This document shows positions 41,501-51,800 of a stretch of 64,000 nucleotides of DNA, piece by piece (position 1 is the first letter of the stretch; the number at the start of each line of letters is the position of its first letter). The stretch lies in contig NZ_JACXZS010000002.1 in NCBI RefSeq assembly GCF_014779795.1, positions 248,001-312,000 of the forward strand. The letters are read 5' to 3'. The notes under the pieces are model-generated. The model did not search any database. It saw only the letters and a list, made by a program, of their open reading frames with translations, and was not told where the DNA came from. The position numbers were made by a program, and so were the translations under genes. The DNA comes from Microbacterium helvum. GTDB taxonomy: Bacteria; Actinomycetota; Actinomycetes; Actinomycetales; Microbacteriaceae.

Positions 41501-41872
41501 GTTGATCGCCTCGAAGTCCGCACCGATGAGCTCGACGCCGTACTTCTCGAGGATGCCGTGCTTGTGCAGGTCGATCGCCGCGTTGAGCGCGGTCTGGCCG
41601 CCGAGGGTCGGCAGGATGGCGTCGGGCTTCTCCTTGGCGATGATCGTCTCGATCACGCGCCAGTTGATCGGCTCGATGTACGTGGCGTCGGCGAAGTCCG
41701 GGTCGGTCATGATCGTGGCCGGGTTGGAGTTCACCAGGATGACGCGCACGCCCTCCTCGCGGAGCACACGGCAGGCCTGCGTGCCGGAGTAGTCGAACTC
41801 ACAGGCCTGGCCGATGACGATCGGGCCGGATCCGATGACGAGGACGGAGTTGATGTCGTCGCGCTTGGGCAT
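38585..41872 (-). CDS. carB: Carbamoyl-phosphate synthase large subunit
   Basis: A 1095-residue enzyme making carbamoyl phosphate for pyrimidine and arginine synthesis. Two homologous ATP-grasp halves are seen: the first from [17 protein letters not shown], the second from [16 protein letters not shown]. Oligomerisation and allosteric (MGS-like) domains follow at the C terminus ([12 protein letters not shown] and [16 protein letters not shown]). The ATG is adjacent to the carA stop with one-base overlap. Confidence 0.97.
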   Translation of the reverse strand: MPKRDDINSVLVIGSGPIVIGQACEFDYSGTQACRVLREEGVRVILVNSNPATIMTDPDFADATYIEPINWRVIETIIAKEKPDAILPTLGGQTALNAAIDLHKHGILEKYGVELIGADFEAINKGEDRQIFKQLVLDAGADVADSVICHTMDELLAGAEKLGYPLVVRPSFTMGGLGSGFAYDEEDLRRIGGAGLHDSPTNEVLLEESILGWKEYELELMRDTADNTVVVCSIENVDPVGVHTGDSITVAPALTLTDREYQKLRDIGIDIIRAVGVDTGGCNIQFAVDPKTGRIIVIEMNPRVSRSSALASKATGFPIAKIAAKLAIGYRLDEIPNDITKVTPASFEPTLDYVVVKVPRFNFEKFPAADTTLTTTMKSVGEAMAIGRNYATALQKALRSLEKRGSSFHWGDEERSADELLEIAKTPTDGRIVVLQQALRKGATVEQAFAATKIDPWFLDQIVLINEVADFVAKAEELDAATLRVAKEHGFSDAQIAQLRGDTEAQVRGLRHGLGVRPVYKTVDTCAGEFPALTPYHYSSYDFETEVTPSERTKVVIIGSGPNRIGQGVEFDYSCVHASFALADAGYETVMVNCNPETVSTDYDTSDRLYFEPLTLEDVLEVLHAEAQSGTILGVICQLGGQTPLGLAKGIEDAGYTILGTKPAAIDLAEERELFSRLLDDAGLVAPRNGTAIDVEGAVTVAEEIGYPVLVRPSFVLGGRGMEIVYSTEALRDYFVRIADQAIIGPGLPLLVDRFLDDAIEIDVDALFDGEELYIGGVMEHLEEAGIHSGDSSCTLPPVSLGRTDIDRVREATRAIAEGVGVRGLLNVQFAISAGVLYVIEANPRASRTVPFVSKALGIPLAKAASRIMAGATIAELKAEALLPEQDGSRVPLDAPVAVKEAVLPFKRFRTREGQTVDSVLGPEMRSTGEVMGIDRDFPTAFAKSQEAAYGGMPQSGTVFISVADSDKRAVILPAHRLQELGFDLVATEGTAEILARNGIDVQVVSKYSETQESGATNIVDLINAGDIDIVVNTPSGGAARADGYEIRAAAVAGDKALFTTMAVLGAAVSALPVLREGFGVRSLQEYALDRQARA

Positions 41873-43029
41873 TACTTCGCGGCCTTCTTCTCGAGGTTCG
41901 CGACCACGAGGTCGCGGAAGCGGTCGAACAGGTAGTTGGCGTCGTGCGGGCCGGCGGCGGCCTCGGGGTGGTACTGCACGGAGAAGGCGGGGATGTCGAG
42001 CGCGCGCAGGCCCTCGACCACCTGGTCGTTGAGGCCGACGTGGCTGACCTCGACGCGGCCGTAGCCGTTCGGGCTGTCGAACTCTCCCTCGACGGGCGCG
42101 TCGACCGCGAAGCCGTGGTTGTGGGCGGTGATCTCCACGCGACCGGTCGACTTGTCGAGGACCGGCTGGTTGATGCCGCGGTGGCCGAACGGCAGCTTGT
42201 AGGTGCCGAGGCCCAGCGCGCGGCCCAGCAGCTGGTTGCCGAAGCAGATGCCGAAGAACGGGAGCCCGTCGTCGAGCACGCCGCGCAGCAGGTCGACATG
42301 GTCTCCCGAGGCCGCCGGGTCGCCGGGGCCGTTGGAGTAGAACACCGCGACGGGGTCGATCGCGCGGATCTCGTCGATCGTCACATCCTGCGGGAGCACG
42401 TGCACGTCGAAGCCGCGGGCCGCGAGGTTGTCGACGGTCGCCTGCTTCACGCCGAGGTCGAGCACGGCGAGGTTGCCGATGCGCTCGCCGGTGGCCGGGG
42501 TGACCTCGGCGGCGGCGACCGACACCTCGGCTGACAGGTTCTGGCCGGCCATCTCGGGCGCCTCGCGCACCAGGCGCAGCTGCTCTTCGGCGTCGAGGGC
42601 GGCGGCCTCGCCCGAGAAGATGCCGCCGCGCATGCTGCCCGCGGAGCGGATGTGACGGGTCACGGCGCGCGTGTCGATGCCGCTGATTCCGATGACCCCG
42701 TCGTTCACGAGCGCGTCGTCGAGCGACTCGTCGGCGCGCCAGTTGGACACCACGCGGGAGGGGTCGCGCACGATGTACCCCGAGACCCAGATGCGCCGCG
42801 ACTCCGGGTCCTCGTCGTTCATGCCGGTGTTGCCGATGTGCGGCGCGGTCTGCAGCACGATCTGACCGGCGTACGACGGGTCGGTGAGGGTCTCTTGATA
42901 CCCCGTCATGCCGGTGGCGAAGACGACCTCGCCGAGCGTCGTGCCCTGGGCGCCGTAGGAGCGGCCGACGTGGCGGGTGCCGTCCTCGAGCACGAGGACG
43001 GCGGGGGCGGTCTGGAACAGGGAGGTCAT
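41872..43029 (-). CDS. carA: Carbamoyl-phosphate synthase small subunit
   Basis: A 385-residue glutamine amidotransferase subunit that feeds ammonia to CarB. The class I GATase triad is Cys262 in [12 protein letters not shown], and His354 with Glu356 in VQYHPEA. The N-terminal CPSase_sm domain ([17 protein letters not shown]) is complete. The ATG overlaps the stop of the upstream membrane-protein gene by four bases. Confidence 0.97.
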   Translation of the reverse strand: MTSLFQTAPAVLVLEDGTRHVGRSYGAQGTTLGEVVFATGMTGYQETLTDPSYAGQIVLQTAPHIGNTGMNDEDPESRRIWVSGYIVRDPSRVVSNWRADESLDDALVNDGVIGISGIDTRAVTRHIRSAGSMRGGIFSGEAAALDAEEQLRLVREAPEMAGQNLSAEVSVAAAEVTPATGERIGNLAVLDLGVKQATVDNLAARGFDVHVLPQDVTIDEIRAIDPVAVFYSNGPGDPAASGDHVDLLRGVLDDGLPFFGICFGNQLLGRALGLGTYKLPFGHRGINQPVLDKSTGRVEITAHNHGFAVDAPVEGEFDSPNGYGRVEVSHVGLNDQVVEGLRALDIPAFSVQYHPEAAAGPHDANYLFDRFRDLVVANLEKKAAK

Positions 43030-43535
43030 GCGTTCGTTCCCGTCTGGTTCGGGGGAAGGATGCCGGCCACGGCGTCCGCGAGGGCGCGGGCCGAGGCATC
43101 CTGTGGGCGAAGGTAGGAGTCGACGACGGTGCCGTCGTCGAGGCGCCACGCGAGGCGCACGAGCCCGTCGGGCTCGACGACGCGGTCGATCGCGACGGTC
43201 GACTGACCGACGTCGGCGATGCGGTCCGCGGCGAGGAACACGCGGGGCTGGCCGGTGAGGTCGAGCGCGACGCCGGCGTCGGTCACGGTGACGTCCGATC
43301 GGGAGCGGAACCCGAGACCGGCGATCGCGAGCCGCTCGAGCGGGTCGCCGTGCCGCGTCGTGGCGACGTACAGCGCCGCGAACTCCGCGAGCTGGTGCGC
43401 GCCGCCCGGGATCTCGCCGACCGGCGCGGAGAACGCCGCGTCGCGCCGCGTTCGTCGCCACCACGCCCACACGAGCGCCGCGAGCAGACCGACGGCGACG
43501 GCGATCATGATCGCCAGGGCGCCCTCGCGGGTCAT
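43026..43535 (-). CDS. PH-like membrane protein between pyrC and carA
   Basis: A 169-residue protein with one N-terminal membrane span (about residues 8-26), then a basic stretch and a soluble domain predicted to be beta-rich. Proteins at this place in the pyr operon of actinobacteria (such as M. tuberculosis Rv1382) have the same size and layout and no established function. It overlaps both pyrC and carA by four bases and is therefore translated with them. No catalytic motif is seen. Confidence 0.8.
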   Translation of the reverse strand: MTREGALAIMIAVAVGLLAALVWAWWRRTRRDAAFSAPVGEIPGGAHQLAEFAALYVATTRHGDPLERLAIAGLGFRSRSDVTVTDAGVALDLTGQPRVFLAADRIADVGQSTVAIDRVVEPDGLVRLAWRLDDGTVVDSYLRPQDASARALADAVAGILPPNQTGTNA

Positions 43536-44842
43536 GCCCGCACTCCCGGAGCGTCGAGCAGAGCGCCGTCGGCGACGGTCACGGTGCCGCGGTGCAGCGT
43601 CCAGCGCACGTCGCCCGGCAGCTCGCGGCCGAGGTACGGCGAGTTGACACTGCGGCCGCGAAGGTCGTCGGTCGTGAACGTCCGGCGCGGCGACGGGTCG
43701 TAGAAGGCGAGGGATGCCGGCTGCCCTGCGGTCAGCGGCGTCCCGTGTCCTTCGAGCCGGCCGATGCGCGCTGGCTCGCGCGACATGATGCGCGCGACGT
43801 CGCCCCAGGTGATGAGGCCGGTGTCGACCATGGCCTGCTGGACGACGCGCAGCGCGCTCTCCAGCCCCACCATGCCGTTGGCGGCCGCGTGCCACTCGCA
43901 CGCCTTCGCCTCGGCCGGGTGCGGCGCGTGGTCGGTCGCGACGATGTCGATCGTGCCGTCGGCGAGGCCCTCACGCACCGCGAGCACGTCCTCTTCGCGG
44001 CGCAGGGGCGGGTTGACCTTGAAGCGTGCGTCGTAGTCGCGCACGAGCTCGTCGGTCAGCAGCAGGTGGTGAGGCGTGACCTCGGCGGTGACGTTGACGC
44101 CCCGCTTCTTCGCCCACCGGATGATGTCGACCGACCCCGCTGTCGAGAGGTGGCACACGTGCAGGCGCGAGCCGACGTGCTCGGCGAGCAGCACGTCGCG
44201 CGCGATGATCGACTCCTCGGCGACCGCGGGCCAGCCGGCCAGGCCCAGCTCGGCCGAAACGGCGCCCTCGTTCATCTGGGCACCCTCGGTCAGACGCGGG
44301 TCCTGCGCGTGCTGGGCGATGACGCCGTCGAACGCCTTCACGTACTCCAGGGCGCGGCGCATGATCAGCGGGTCCCACACGCAGAAGCCGTCGTCGCTGA
44401 AGACGCGCACACGGGCGCGCGAATCGGCCATCGCACCGAGCTCGGCCAGGCGCTCGCCCTTCTGCCCGACGGTGACGGCGCCGATCGGCTGCACGGTGAC
44501 GAATCCGGCGGCCTCGCCGAGGGCGAGCTCCTGCTCGACCACGCCGGCGGTGTCGGCGACGGGCGAGGTGTTCGGCATCGCGAAGACGGCGCTGTAGCCT
44601 CCGGCGGCGGCTGCGCGCGACCCGGTGAGGATGGTCTCGGATGCCTCGTACCCGGGCTCGCGCAGGTGCGTGTGCAGGTCGACCAGACCCGGCAGCAGCA
44701 CCAGGCCGTCGGCGTCGACCACGGTCGCGCCGGCGCGGCTGAGGCCCGGACCGATCTCGGCGATGACACCGCCGTCGACGATGACGTCGGCGGCCGTGGT
44801 GCCCTCGACCAGCGCTCCGCGGAAGAGGAGGGTCTCGCTCAT
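43532..44842 (-). CDS. pyrC: Dihydroorotase
   Basis: A 436-residue class I dihydroorotase that cyclises carbamoyl-aspartate. The zinc ligands His57 and His59 lie in [10 protein letters not shown]; the later ligands are in IAQHAQD and [10 protein letters not shown], and the catalytic Asp is in TDHAPH. Its ATG overlaps the pyrB stop by four bases and its stop overlaps the membrane-protein start. Confidence 0.96.
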   Translation of the reverse strand: MSETLLFRGALVEGTTAADVIVDGGVIAEIGPGLSRAGATVVDADGLVLLPGLVDLHTHLREPGYEASETILTGSRAAAAGGYSAVFAMPNTSPVADTAGVVEQELALGEAAGFVTVQPIGAVTVGQKGERLAELGAMADSRARVRVFSDDGFCVWDPLIMRRALEYVKAFDGVIAQHAQDPRLTEGAQMNEGAVSAELGLAGWPAVAEESIIARDVLLAEHVGSRLHVCHLSTAGSVDIIRWAKKRGVNVTAEVTPHHLLLTDELVRDYDARFKVNPPLRREEDVLAVREGLADGTIDIVATDHAPHPAEAKACEWHAAANGMVGLESALRVVQQAMVDTGLITWGDVARIMSREPARIGRLEGHGTPLTAGQPASLAFYDPSPRRTFTTDDLRGRSVNSPYLGRELPGDVRWTLHRGTVTVADGALLDAPGVRA

Positions 44843-45834
44843 CGGGTGTTCTCCTTCGCTGTGCCGGCGGGGGCCGTGGTCTCGGTCGTGGGGGCGTCCG
44901 CACCCGCCAGCAGCAGGTAGAGCGCGGCCATGCGCACCGAGACGCCGTTGGTCACCTGCTCGAGCACGGTCGAACGGGGCGAGTCCGCGGCTTCTGCGGA
45001 GATCTCCAGACCCCGGTTCATCGGGCCGGGGTGCATGACAATGCTATCGACACCGAGTGCGTCCAGGCGGCGGGCGTCGAGCCCCCATCGGCGCGAATAC
45101 TCCCGTTCGGTGGGGAAATAGGCGGCGTTCATGCGCTCCAGCTGAATGCGCAGCATCATGAGCGCGTCGGGGCCGGCGGCGATCGCGTCGTCGAGGTCGT
45201 AGAGCACCTCGACGGGCCACCCCGTCACGTCCTGTGGGACGAGCGTCGGCGGTGCGACGAGCGTGACCTCGGCGCCGAGGGCGGTCAGCAGCCACACGTT
45301 CGAGCGCGCCACGCGCGAGTGCAGGACGTCGCCCACGATGGTGACCTTCACCCCGGCGAGGTCGCGGCCTCGGCTGTCGTCGCCGAAGCGGCGCTTGCGG
45401 ATCGTGAACGCGTCCAGCAGCGCCTGCGTCGGGTGCTCGTGCGTGCCGTCCCCGGCGTTGACGACTCCGGCGCTGATCCAGCCGCTCGTGGCGAGCGTGC
45501 GCGGAGCACCGGACGCGCCGTGGCGGATGACGACGGCATCCGCCCCCATCGCCTGCAGCGTCTGCGCCGTGTCCTGCAGGGACTCGCCTTTCGAGACGCT
45601 GGAGCCCTTTGCCGAGAAGTTGATGACGTCGGCCGACAGCCGCTTGGCCGCGGCCTCGAACGAGATGCGCGTGCGCGTGGAATCCTCGAAGAAGAGGTTC
45701 ACGACGGTCTTGCCGCGCAGCGTCGGGAGCTTCTTGATCTCGCGACGCTGGGTGTCGGCCATGTCTTCGGCCACGTCGAGGATGCGCAGCGCGTCCTCGC
45801 GCGCGAGCGTCTGGGTGTCGAGCAGGTGCCTCAT
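44839..45834 (-). CDS. pyrB: Aspartate carbamoyltransferase catalytic subunit
   Basis: A 331-residue enzyme joining carbamoyl phosphate to aspartate. The carbamoyl-phosphate site Ser52-Thr-Arg-Thr-Arg56 is in [25 protein letters not shown] follows. No pyrI regulatory gene is present. The last ~20 residues form a Thr/Ala-rich tail. It starts ten bases after the pyrR stop. Confidence 0.96.
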   Translation of the reverse strand: MRHLLDTQTLAREDALRILDVAEDMADTQRREIKKLPTLRGKTVVNLFFEDSTRTRISFEAAAKRLSADVINFSAKGSSVSKGESLQDTAQTLQAMGADAVVIRHGASGAPRTLATSGWISAGVVNAGDGTHEHPTQALLDAFTIRKRRFGDDSRGRDLAGVKVTIVGDVLHSRVARSNVWLLTALGAEVTLVAPPTLVPQDVTGWPVEVLYDLDDAIAAGPDALMMLRIQLERMNAAYFPTEREYSRRWGLDARRLDALGVDSIVMHPGPMNRGLEISAEAADSPRSTVLEQVTNGVSVRMAALYLLLAGADAPTTETTAPAGTAKENTR

Positions 45835-45844
45835 GATCCGGACC

Positions 45845-46378
45845 TCACCGCCCCTCGATCGTGACGGACTCTTCGCCGTCGTTCTCGTGGAGCAGCACGT
45901 TCACGCGCTCTTCGCGGGAGCTCGGCAGGTTCTTGCCCACGAAGTCGGGACGGATCGGGAGCTCGCGGTGCCCACGGTCGACGAGCGTCGCGAGACGCAC
46001 GGCGGCGGGGCGGCCGATGTCCTGCAGGGCGTCGAGCGCCGCGCGGATGCTGCGACCCGAGAAGAGCACGTCGTCGACGAGCACCACGACCTTGCCGTCG
46101 ATGCCGCCGTCGGGGATGTGGGTGCGCTGCGGCGCACGCGTCGGGTTGCGGTGCAGGTCGTCGCGGTACATCGTGACGTCGAGCGCCCCGATCGGCACCG
46201 CAGTGCCGCCGAACTGCTCGACGAGCGCGCCGATGCGATTCGCGAGCGTGACGCCGCGAGTGGGGATGCCGAGCAGAACCAGGCCATCGGGTCCCTTGTT
46301 GGACTCGAGGATCTCGTGCGAGATCCGAGTCAGGGCCCGGGCGATGTCGGCCTCGTGCAGCACGATGCGCGTGCTCAT
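45845..46378 (-). CDS. pyrR: PyrR bifunctional regulator / uracil phosphoribosyltransferase
   Basis: A 177-residue protein with the PRPP loop [26 protein letters not shown]-like [14 protein letters not shown] and a C-terminal hairpin. PyrR binds pyr mRNA when UMP is high and reduces expression, and can make UMP from uracil. ATG 46378 was chosen over an in-frame GTG 24 bases upstream because AAGGGAGCGG lies at the right distance. It heads the pyr operon. I could not identify an anti-antiterminator structure in the short leader. Confidence 0.95.
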   Translation of the reverse strand: MSTRIVLHEADIARALTRISHEILESNKGPDGLVLLGIPTRGVTLANRIGALVEQFGGTAVPIGALDVTMYRDDLHRNPTRAPQRTHIPDGGIDGKVVVLVDDVLFSGRSIRAALDALQDIGRPAAVRLATLVDRGHRELPIRPDFVGKNLPSSREERVNVLLHENDGEESVTIEGR

Positions 46379-46436
46379 CCGCCGCTCCCTTCTCCGCCTC
46401 ACGGGACGGTGTTAAAGGTTGCTGTGATCGCCGACC

Positions 46437-46442
46437 AGTCTA
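46437..46442 (-). promoter_or_regulatory. Possible -10 element (TAGACT) of the pyr operon
   Basis: TAGACTGGTC on the minus strand lies about 58 bases before the pyrR ATG and just after the doxX terminator hairpin; the ten bases equal those before rpoZ. Confidence 0.4.
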
Positions 46443-46470
46443 CGCCACGGGGCCGCCGGCCCAGAAACGC

Positions 46471-46505
46471 GAACCGGGGCGGATCGTCACGATCCGCCCC
46501 GGTTC
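46471..46505 (-). terminator. Hairpin terminator downstream of doxX gene
   Basis: A perfect 16-bp stem (gaaccggggcggatcg at 46471-46486, complement at 46490-46505) with loop tca lies 12 bases after the doxX stop and insulates the pyr promoter. Confidence 0.85.
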
Positions 46506-46516
46506 CGTGCTCAGAG

Positions 46517-47047
46517 TCACCGTGGGCGCGGTGCCGAGCGGAGGGCGCGGGATGCCACGACCAGCGCCGCGGCCACCAGGACGACGTCCTTCAGGATGTA
46601 CTGCGCGGTGAGCGTCGGCGCGGGCGTGAACAGGTCGGCCGTGAAGAACACCAGCGGTGACAGGATGCCGACGAACGTCACCGCCAGCAGGGCCAGCGCG
46701 AACCGCTGGAACACGCCGATCACGAGCAGGATGCCGACGACGGACTCCATCGCCGCGGTGAGGGCCATCGCCGGGTAGCCGGTGACGATGCCGAACGACA
46801 GGGCGTCCCACGTGCGCACCACGAGCGCTTCGATGGGGCTCACGCCGGGAAGGAACTTCAGCGCGCCGAACACCAGGAAGACGAGGCCGAGCGAGACGCG
46901 CAGTGCAGGGATGCTCCAGCGCTCGAGGAACGCCTTGACGGCGGCCTCCGCACGGACTGCGGCGGCGAGGGCCGCACGCAGCGGCGTGGTGCGGCGAGCG
47001 GGGGTGGTGACGACGCCGGCGGCGCCGCGGACGGGAACGGTGGTCAT
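46517..47047 (-). CDS. DoxX family membrane protein
   Basis: A 176-residue protein with about four membrane spans from residue ~50 onward. The segment ALRVSLGLVFLVFGALKFLPG is the typical DoxX start, and TAQYILKDVVLVAAAL closes the domain. The first ~40 residues are Ala/Thr/Arg-rich and disordered. DoxX proteins are linked to thiosulfate oxidation, redox stress or surfactant-type stress, but function here is unknown. ATG 47047 has AAGGAGC. It stands alone between two terminator hairpins. Confidence 0.88.
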   Translation of the reverse strand: MTTVPVRGAAGVVTTPARRTTPLRAALAAAVRAEAAVKAFLERWSIPALRVSLGLVFLVFGALKFLPGVSPIEALVVRTWDALSFGIVTGYPAMALTAAMESVVGILLVIGVFQRFALALLAVTFVGILSPLVFFTADLFTPAPTLTAQYILKDVVLVAAALVVASRALRSAPRPR

Positions 47048-47154
47048 GACGGGCTCCTTCGAGTTCTGATCGCCCGTCTGGCGGGCACGGTGATCAGGAC
47101 GCGATCCCGAGCACGGTGATACTCCCCCGGCCACATTCGGCGCCGCCATACAAC

Positions 47155-47180
47155 GAAACGCCCGCGTGCGCGGGCGTTTC
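47155..47180 (-). terminator. Hairpin terminator of the MBL-Rieske gene
   Basis: Arms gaaacgcccgc (47155-47165) and gcgggcgtttc (47170-47180) with a four-base loop lie 27 bases after the gene's stop on the minus strand; the 3' side is T-rich (gcgtttcgttgt), as in intrinsic terminators. Confidence 0.85.
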
Positions 47181-47207
47181 CTTGTGCAAGTCCTACAAGT
47201 CGTGGTG

Positions 47208-48776
47208 TCAGGCGGCGGGTGCGGCCGACTCTCGTTTGTGCTCGACCTGGGACGCCCGGATCGGATGCCCCTGGCTGGTGAGGCATCGGCCGGACGCGAG
47301 ATCCCACTTCCAGTCGTGCAGCGAGCACGTCAGGACGCCATCCTCGATCTTGCCGGTCTTGGTGAGATCGGCGCGCAGGTGTGGGCACCGGCGCTGAACG
47401 GTCCATTCGCCCAGCTGTGCGTCCTCGGTCTGGTCGGTCTGCTCCGAGTACCAGTTCTCCACATACTCGATGCGGTCGCGTGACAGGCACTTCAGGAAGG
47501 TCGTGAGGAACTCGTTGAACTTGCCGCTGCGGCCGACCTCGAACTGCATCGACAGGAAGATGGAGTTCGACCAGTCGATCTCGTGGTCGCGGATGTTCGT
47601 CGAGACGAGGTCGGCGGGGATCGTGTACCAGTAGATGCACTCCTCCCCGTCGTACTCGCGCACCTTGGCCTTGGGGAAGTCCACGACCATGTCGAGGTCG
47701 CCGATCCGGAAGCGCACGTTGCCGCCGACGCCGTTGCGGATCGTGCGGGCGCGGCGCAGCAGCGGCTCCCACCACTCGCGGATCGCGGCCAGCATCTGCT
47801 CCGGCGGCAGCATGGGAGCACGGGACGCCTCCTCGGCGCGGATCTCGTCCTGACGGCTGTCGCGCTGCTCGGCGAGGTAGGTCCACTTGTCGTCGAAGAT
47901 GCGGTCGATCTCGGCGTCCGTGTACAGCGTCTGCGTGATCGAGACCTCGCTGCCGACGATGTCGACGACCGTACCGGGGACGAACTCGTACCCCTTCTGG
48001 TCGGGGCGCTGCTCGCGCATGTGCGCGAGGAACTCTCGCTGGTCGGTGAAGATCGCGTCGCCGTCGAGTCCCTGGCCGTTGTAGCGGAACAGCTCCTCGC
48101 GCAGGAACATCGGCGGGCCCGCCATCGGGAAGACGTGCTCGGCGTCGACCTTCTCGATGTAGTACATCGCTCGCTTGTTCTGCGCATCGCGCTTGAGCTT
48201 CGCGAAGTTCTGCTTGGCGTCCTGCGGCAGGTCGTAGACCATGGGCCACCAGATCGCACCCGACACCTGCGTGAAGTACGCGTCCGGCTTCGAGAACGAC
48301 ATGAGCTTCTCAAGATCCAGCGGGTGCGAGTCGTTCTGGTTCAGGATGCTGGCGGTGCCGTCGTCGACCGACAGCGACGAGTCGCCGATCGGGCCGTCGC
48401 TGGGCGCGCGCAGCGGCGTCACCATGAGCTTGAGGGGCCCGAACTCGAGCGGCACGCCGGCCTGGGTGTAGACGATGTTGTCGTAGCCGAGCGCGCGGAG
48501 ATCCTGCTCCAGGTCGTCCGTCGGGTACTCGGGCAGCAGCACCTTGATGCTCTTCGGCACGACCCGCTCCATGAGCGCCGGGTCGAAGTGGTCGCGGTGG
48601 CGGTGCGAGATGTAGAGGAAGTCGGCGTTGCCGAACCGCTCCCAGTCGAGGCCGCGGTTGTCAGGGAACGGGAACCACGATCCGAAGAACGTCGGGCCGA
48701 TCACCGGGTCGCAGAGGATGCTGCCGCCCGCCGTCTCGATGAACATTCCGGCGTGGCCGAGGCCCGTGACACGCAT
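47208..48776 (-). CDS. Metallo-beta-lactamase fold / Rieske [2Fe-2S] fusion protein
   Basis: A 522-residue protein. The N-terminal metallo-hydrolase domain has the HxHxDH metal motif at residues 58-63 (SHRHRDHFD). The C-terminal domain is a Rieske cluster: Cys464-Pro-His466 and Cys484-Ser-Leu-His487. A similar pairing of Rieske and MBL domains occurs in CMP-N-acetylneuraminate hydroxylase, but the domain order differs, and no reductase is nearby, so the reaction is unknown. ATG 48776 follows AGGAGGG. A TAGAAT hexamer lies about 45 bases upstream; the gene is monocistronic. Confidence 0.88.
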   Translation of the reverse strand: MRVTGLGHAGMFIETAGGSILCDPVIGPTFFGSWFPFPDNRGLDWERFGNADFLYISHRHRDHFDPALMERVVPKSIKVLLPEYPTDDLEQDLRALGYDNIVYTQAGVPLEFGPLKLMVTPLRAPSDGPIGDSSLSVDDGTASILNQNDSHPLDLEKLMSFSKPDAYFTQVSGAIWWPMVYDLPQDAKQNFAKLKRDAQNKRAMYYIEKVDAEHVFPMAGPPMFLREELFRYNGQGLDGDAIFTDQREFLAHMREQRPDQKGYEFVPGTVVDIVGSEVSITQTLYTDAEIDRIFDDKWTYLAEQRDSRQDEIRAEEASRAPMLPPEQMLAAIREWWEPLLRRARTIRNGVGGNVRFRIGDLDMVVDFPKAKVREYDGEECIYWYTIPADLVSTNIRDHEIDWSNSIFLSMQFEVGRSGKFNEFLTTFLKCLSRDRIEYVENWYSEQTDQTEDAQLGEWTVQRRCPHLRADLTKTGKIEDGVLTCSLHDWKWDLASGRCLTSQGHPIRASQVEHKRESAAPAA

Positions 48777-48820
48777 GGGAGGCCCTCCTCTTTCCTGCAG
48801 ACGATCGGTGGAACCCGTCG

Positions 48821-48826
48821 ATTCTA
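48821..48826 (-). promoter_or_regulatory. Possible -10 element (TAGAAT) of MBL-Rieske gene
   Basis: TAGAAT on the minus strand, with a leader of about 40 bases ending in AAGAGGAGGG before the ATG at 48776. No clear -35. Confidence 0.45.
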
Positions 48827-48877
48827 GGCGAGGCCGTCGGTGAGAGCGGGGCGCCCGGCCGTGCAAAAGCCAACGGC

Positions 48878-51800
48878 TCAGTCCTCGAACAGCCCCCGGA
48901 TGTCGTCGGCGGTGAGCGCCTTGCCGAACAGGGCGTCATCGTCCAGCACCGCGCGGAACAGCCGCGCCTTGCGCTGCTGCAGCGCCATGACCTTCTCTTC
49001 GATCGTGCCGTTGGCGATCAGGCGGTAGACCATCACCTTGCGCTCCTGCCCGATGCGGTGCGCGCGGTCGACGGCTTGCGCCTCCGCTGCGGGGTTCCAC
49101 CACGGGTCGAGCAGGAACACATAGTCCGCCTCCGTCAGCGTCAGCCCGAAGCCGCCGGCCTTCAGGCTGATGAGGAAGACCGGCGCCTCTCCCCCGCGGA
49201 ACGCGGCGATCGCGGCATCGCGGTCTCGCGTCGAACCGTCGAGGTACGCGTACGGGATGCCTCGCGCCTCCAGCTGCGCGGCGGCGAGGCCCAGGAACGA
49301 CGTGAACTGGCTGAACACGAGCGCGCGGTGGCCCTCGGCGAGCACTTCGTCGAGCTGCTCGAACAGCGCCCCCAGCTTGCTGGGCGCGATGTGGGCATGC
49401 GCGGGATCGACGAGCTCGGGCGCGAGGGCCAGCATGCGCAGCAGCGTGAGCGAGCGGAACACGATGAAGCGGTTGCGGTCGAGGTCATCGAGCAGCCCGA
49501 GCACCTTCTGCCGTTCGCGTTGCAGCACGGTGTCGTACAGGGCGCGGTGCGCGGCGCCGAGCTCGATGCGCACCTCCTGCTCCTGCTTGGGCGGCAGGTC
49601 GGCCGCGACCAGCTGCTTGGTGCGGCGCAGCACGAGCGGGCGGATCCGCCGACGCAGCCGGGCCAGCCGTCCGGCGCGGTACTGGCCGCCCTCCTGGTTC
49701 TCGGGCACCTTGCCCTTCTCGATCGGTCCCACGTACTCCTCGCGGAACCGGCGCGCCGACGCGAACAGCCCAGGAGCGGCGAGTGACAGCAGCGCCCACA
49801 GCTCGGTGAGGCTGTTCTCCATCGGGGTCCCCGTGATCGCGAACACCACGTCCGCGGGCAGGTCCCGGGCCGCGCGATAGACCTTCGTCTGGCTGTTCTT
49901 GACGAATTGCGCCTCGTCGAGCACGAGCCCCGCCCACTCGACCGAGCCGAACTCGCGCTCGTCGAGTCGCAGCAGCGTGTACGAGGTCACGACGATGTCG
50001 GCGGATGCCGCTGCCTCCGCGACCGACGCCCCGCGCTTCGCGCGCGTGGCGTCGATCACCTCGACCCGCAGGCCGGGTGTGAACCGGGCGGCTTCGCCGC
50101 GCCACGTCGAGAGCACCGAGGTCGGCGCCACCACGAGGAACGGTCGCGCCTCGCCGTTCTCCTTCGCGTGCGCGACGAGCGCGAGCAGCTGCAGCGTCTT
50201 GCCGAGGCCCATGTCGTCGGCGAGGATCCCGCCCAGCCGGTGCTGCCACAGGAACGAGAGCCAGTCGAAGCCCTCACGCTGGTACGGCCGAAGCTCGACC
50301 TGCAGTCCTGCGGGAACCGGCGTCGCCGGAACCGACTCGACCTCCCGCAGCGCGTCGACCGTCGCGCGCCACGACACCGCCGGCAGCGCCTCATCGGCCA
50401 GGTCCTCGAAGTCGGCCCAGAGAGCGGTCTGGTATCTGCTGATCCGCGGCCCCGCCTCCCACTCGTCGAGGTCGCCCGCCTCGTCGATGAGGTCGCGCAG
50501 GCGCTGCAGCGACGGGTGCGACAGCGAGAAGTAGGCGCCGTCGCTCAGCAGGATCTTCTTGCGTCCGCGCGAGAGGGCGGTGAACAGCGTCCCGAACGGG
50601 ATCGTGCGGCCGTCGATGGACACCACGACCCCCAGATCGAACCAGTCCGCATCGGTCGTCTCGACCGTGCTGATCTCGATGCGCGGATCGCCCGCCAGCT
50701 CGCGGTAGCGCGGCCGCTCGCCCGTGATCTCGACGTCGACGTCCGGGTCGGCCTCCAGCACGGGAAGCAGCACCGACGCGAACTCCGCGGCCTCCAGCCC
50801 GATCAGGGTGCCCGATGCCGCGAAGTCGACCGGCGAGCGGTCGCGCCACAGGCCCTCGACGCGCGAGCGGATCGCGAGCTCGGCCGCCTCATCGCGGTCC
50901 TCGCCGGCGGTGCCGAGCCCGAGCAGTCCGCCGTCGCCGTACCGCCACGCCAGCGTGAACACGATGCGATGCGCAGGCTCGAAGCGCACGAGCACCGCCA
51001 GGCGGGGCCGAGCCGGCGGCGGAAGATCGATGCCGGGCGCCGCGACCGCGATCCGCCGGGCAAGGCGCGGCAGATGGTCGCGCACGAACTCCGCCGAGTC
51101 CGCGTCGGGCACCGTGACGACCTCTCGCGCCGCGAGCAGTGCAGGCACCGGGTCGGGAAGAGGGACCTCGGCGAGGATCAGCGCGATCTGATCGCGCTCC
51201 ACCGAGAACCGGTACAGGCCGGTGCGGCCCACCGGGCGCAGGGTGGCGGCATCCACTCGCTCCCCGTCGATCTCGACGACGGGCGTGACATCCAGACCGC
51301 GTGCGGTGCGACGGGCCTCGAGAGCGACGCTCGCGTCGCCGGCGAGTTCCACCGTCGTGCCGCGGCGGGTCGGGACGATCGGGATGCCGCGGTCCGAGGC
51401 CGCGGCCAGGTGCGGCCACAGCAGACTCGACTCGATGTCGTCCAGGGTGAGCCACTCCGACACGTCGGAGAACGCCCCGAACGAGCGGACGTCGCGTCCG
51501 ATGCTGTGCAGTTCGGCGAACCACCGCGCCTGCGCAGGCTCGTACACCGTGTTCGGCCGGCGCAGCGTGTCCCACGACACCCCGCCCTTGATCCACGCCG
51601 CCGATCGGCCGGACCGCTGCAGCGGCCGCAGCCCGACGAGCACATCGTCGCCGAACTGGTGCAGGCCGCGCGGGGTCGCGGTCTCGATGCGGGCGGGCGC
51701 CCACGTGGAGGTGCCGCGGCGGACGCGCTGGCGCAGCTCGACGCCCAGCGCGAGCGGCGTGTGCGCGTTCGACCCGCTCGGCGTCGGCGCGAAGAGGGTG

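Noticed and set aside
46379-46470. PyrR-dependent attenuator or other riboswitch in the pyr leader
   Set aside because: The leader is only about 58 bases after the likely -10 and I see no terminator/antiterminator pair; the nearby hairpin belongs to the doxX end.
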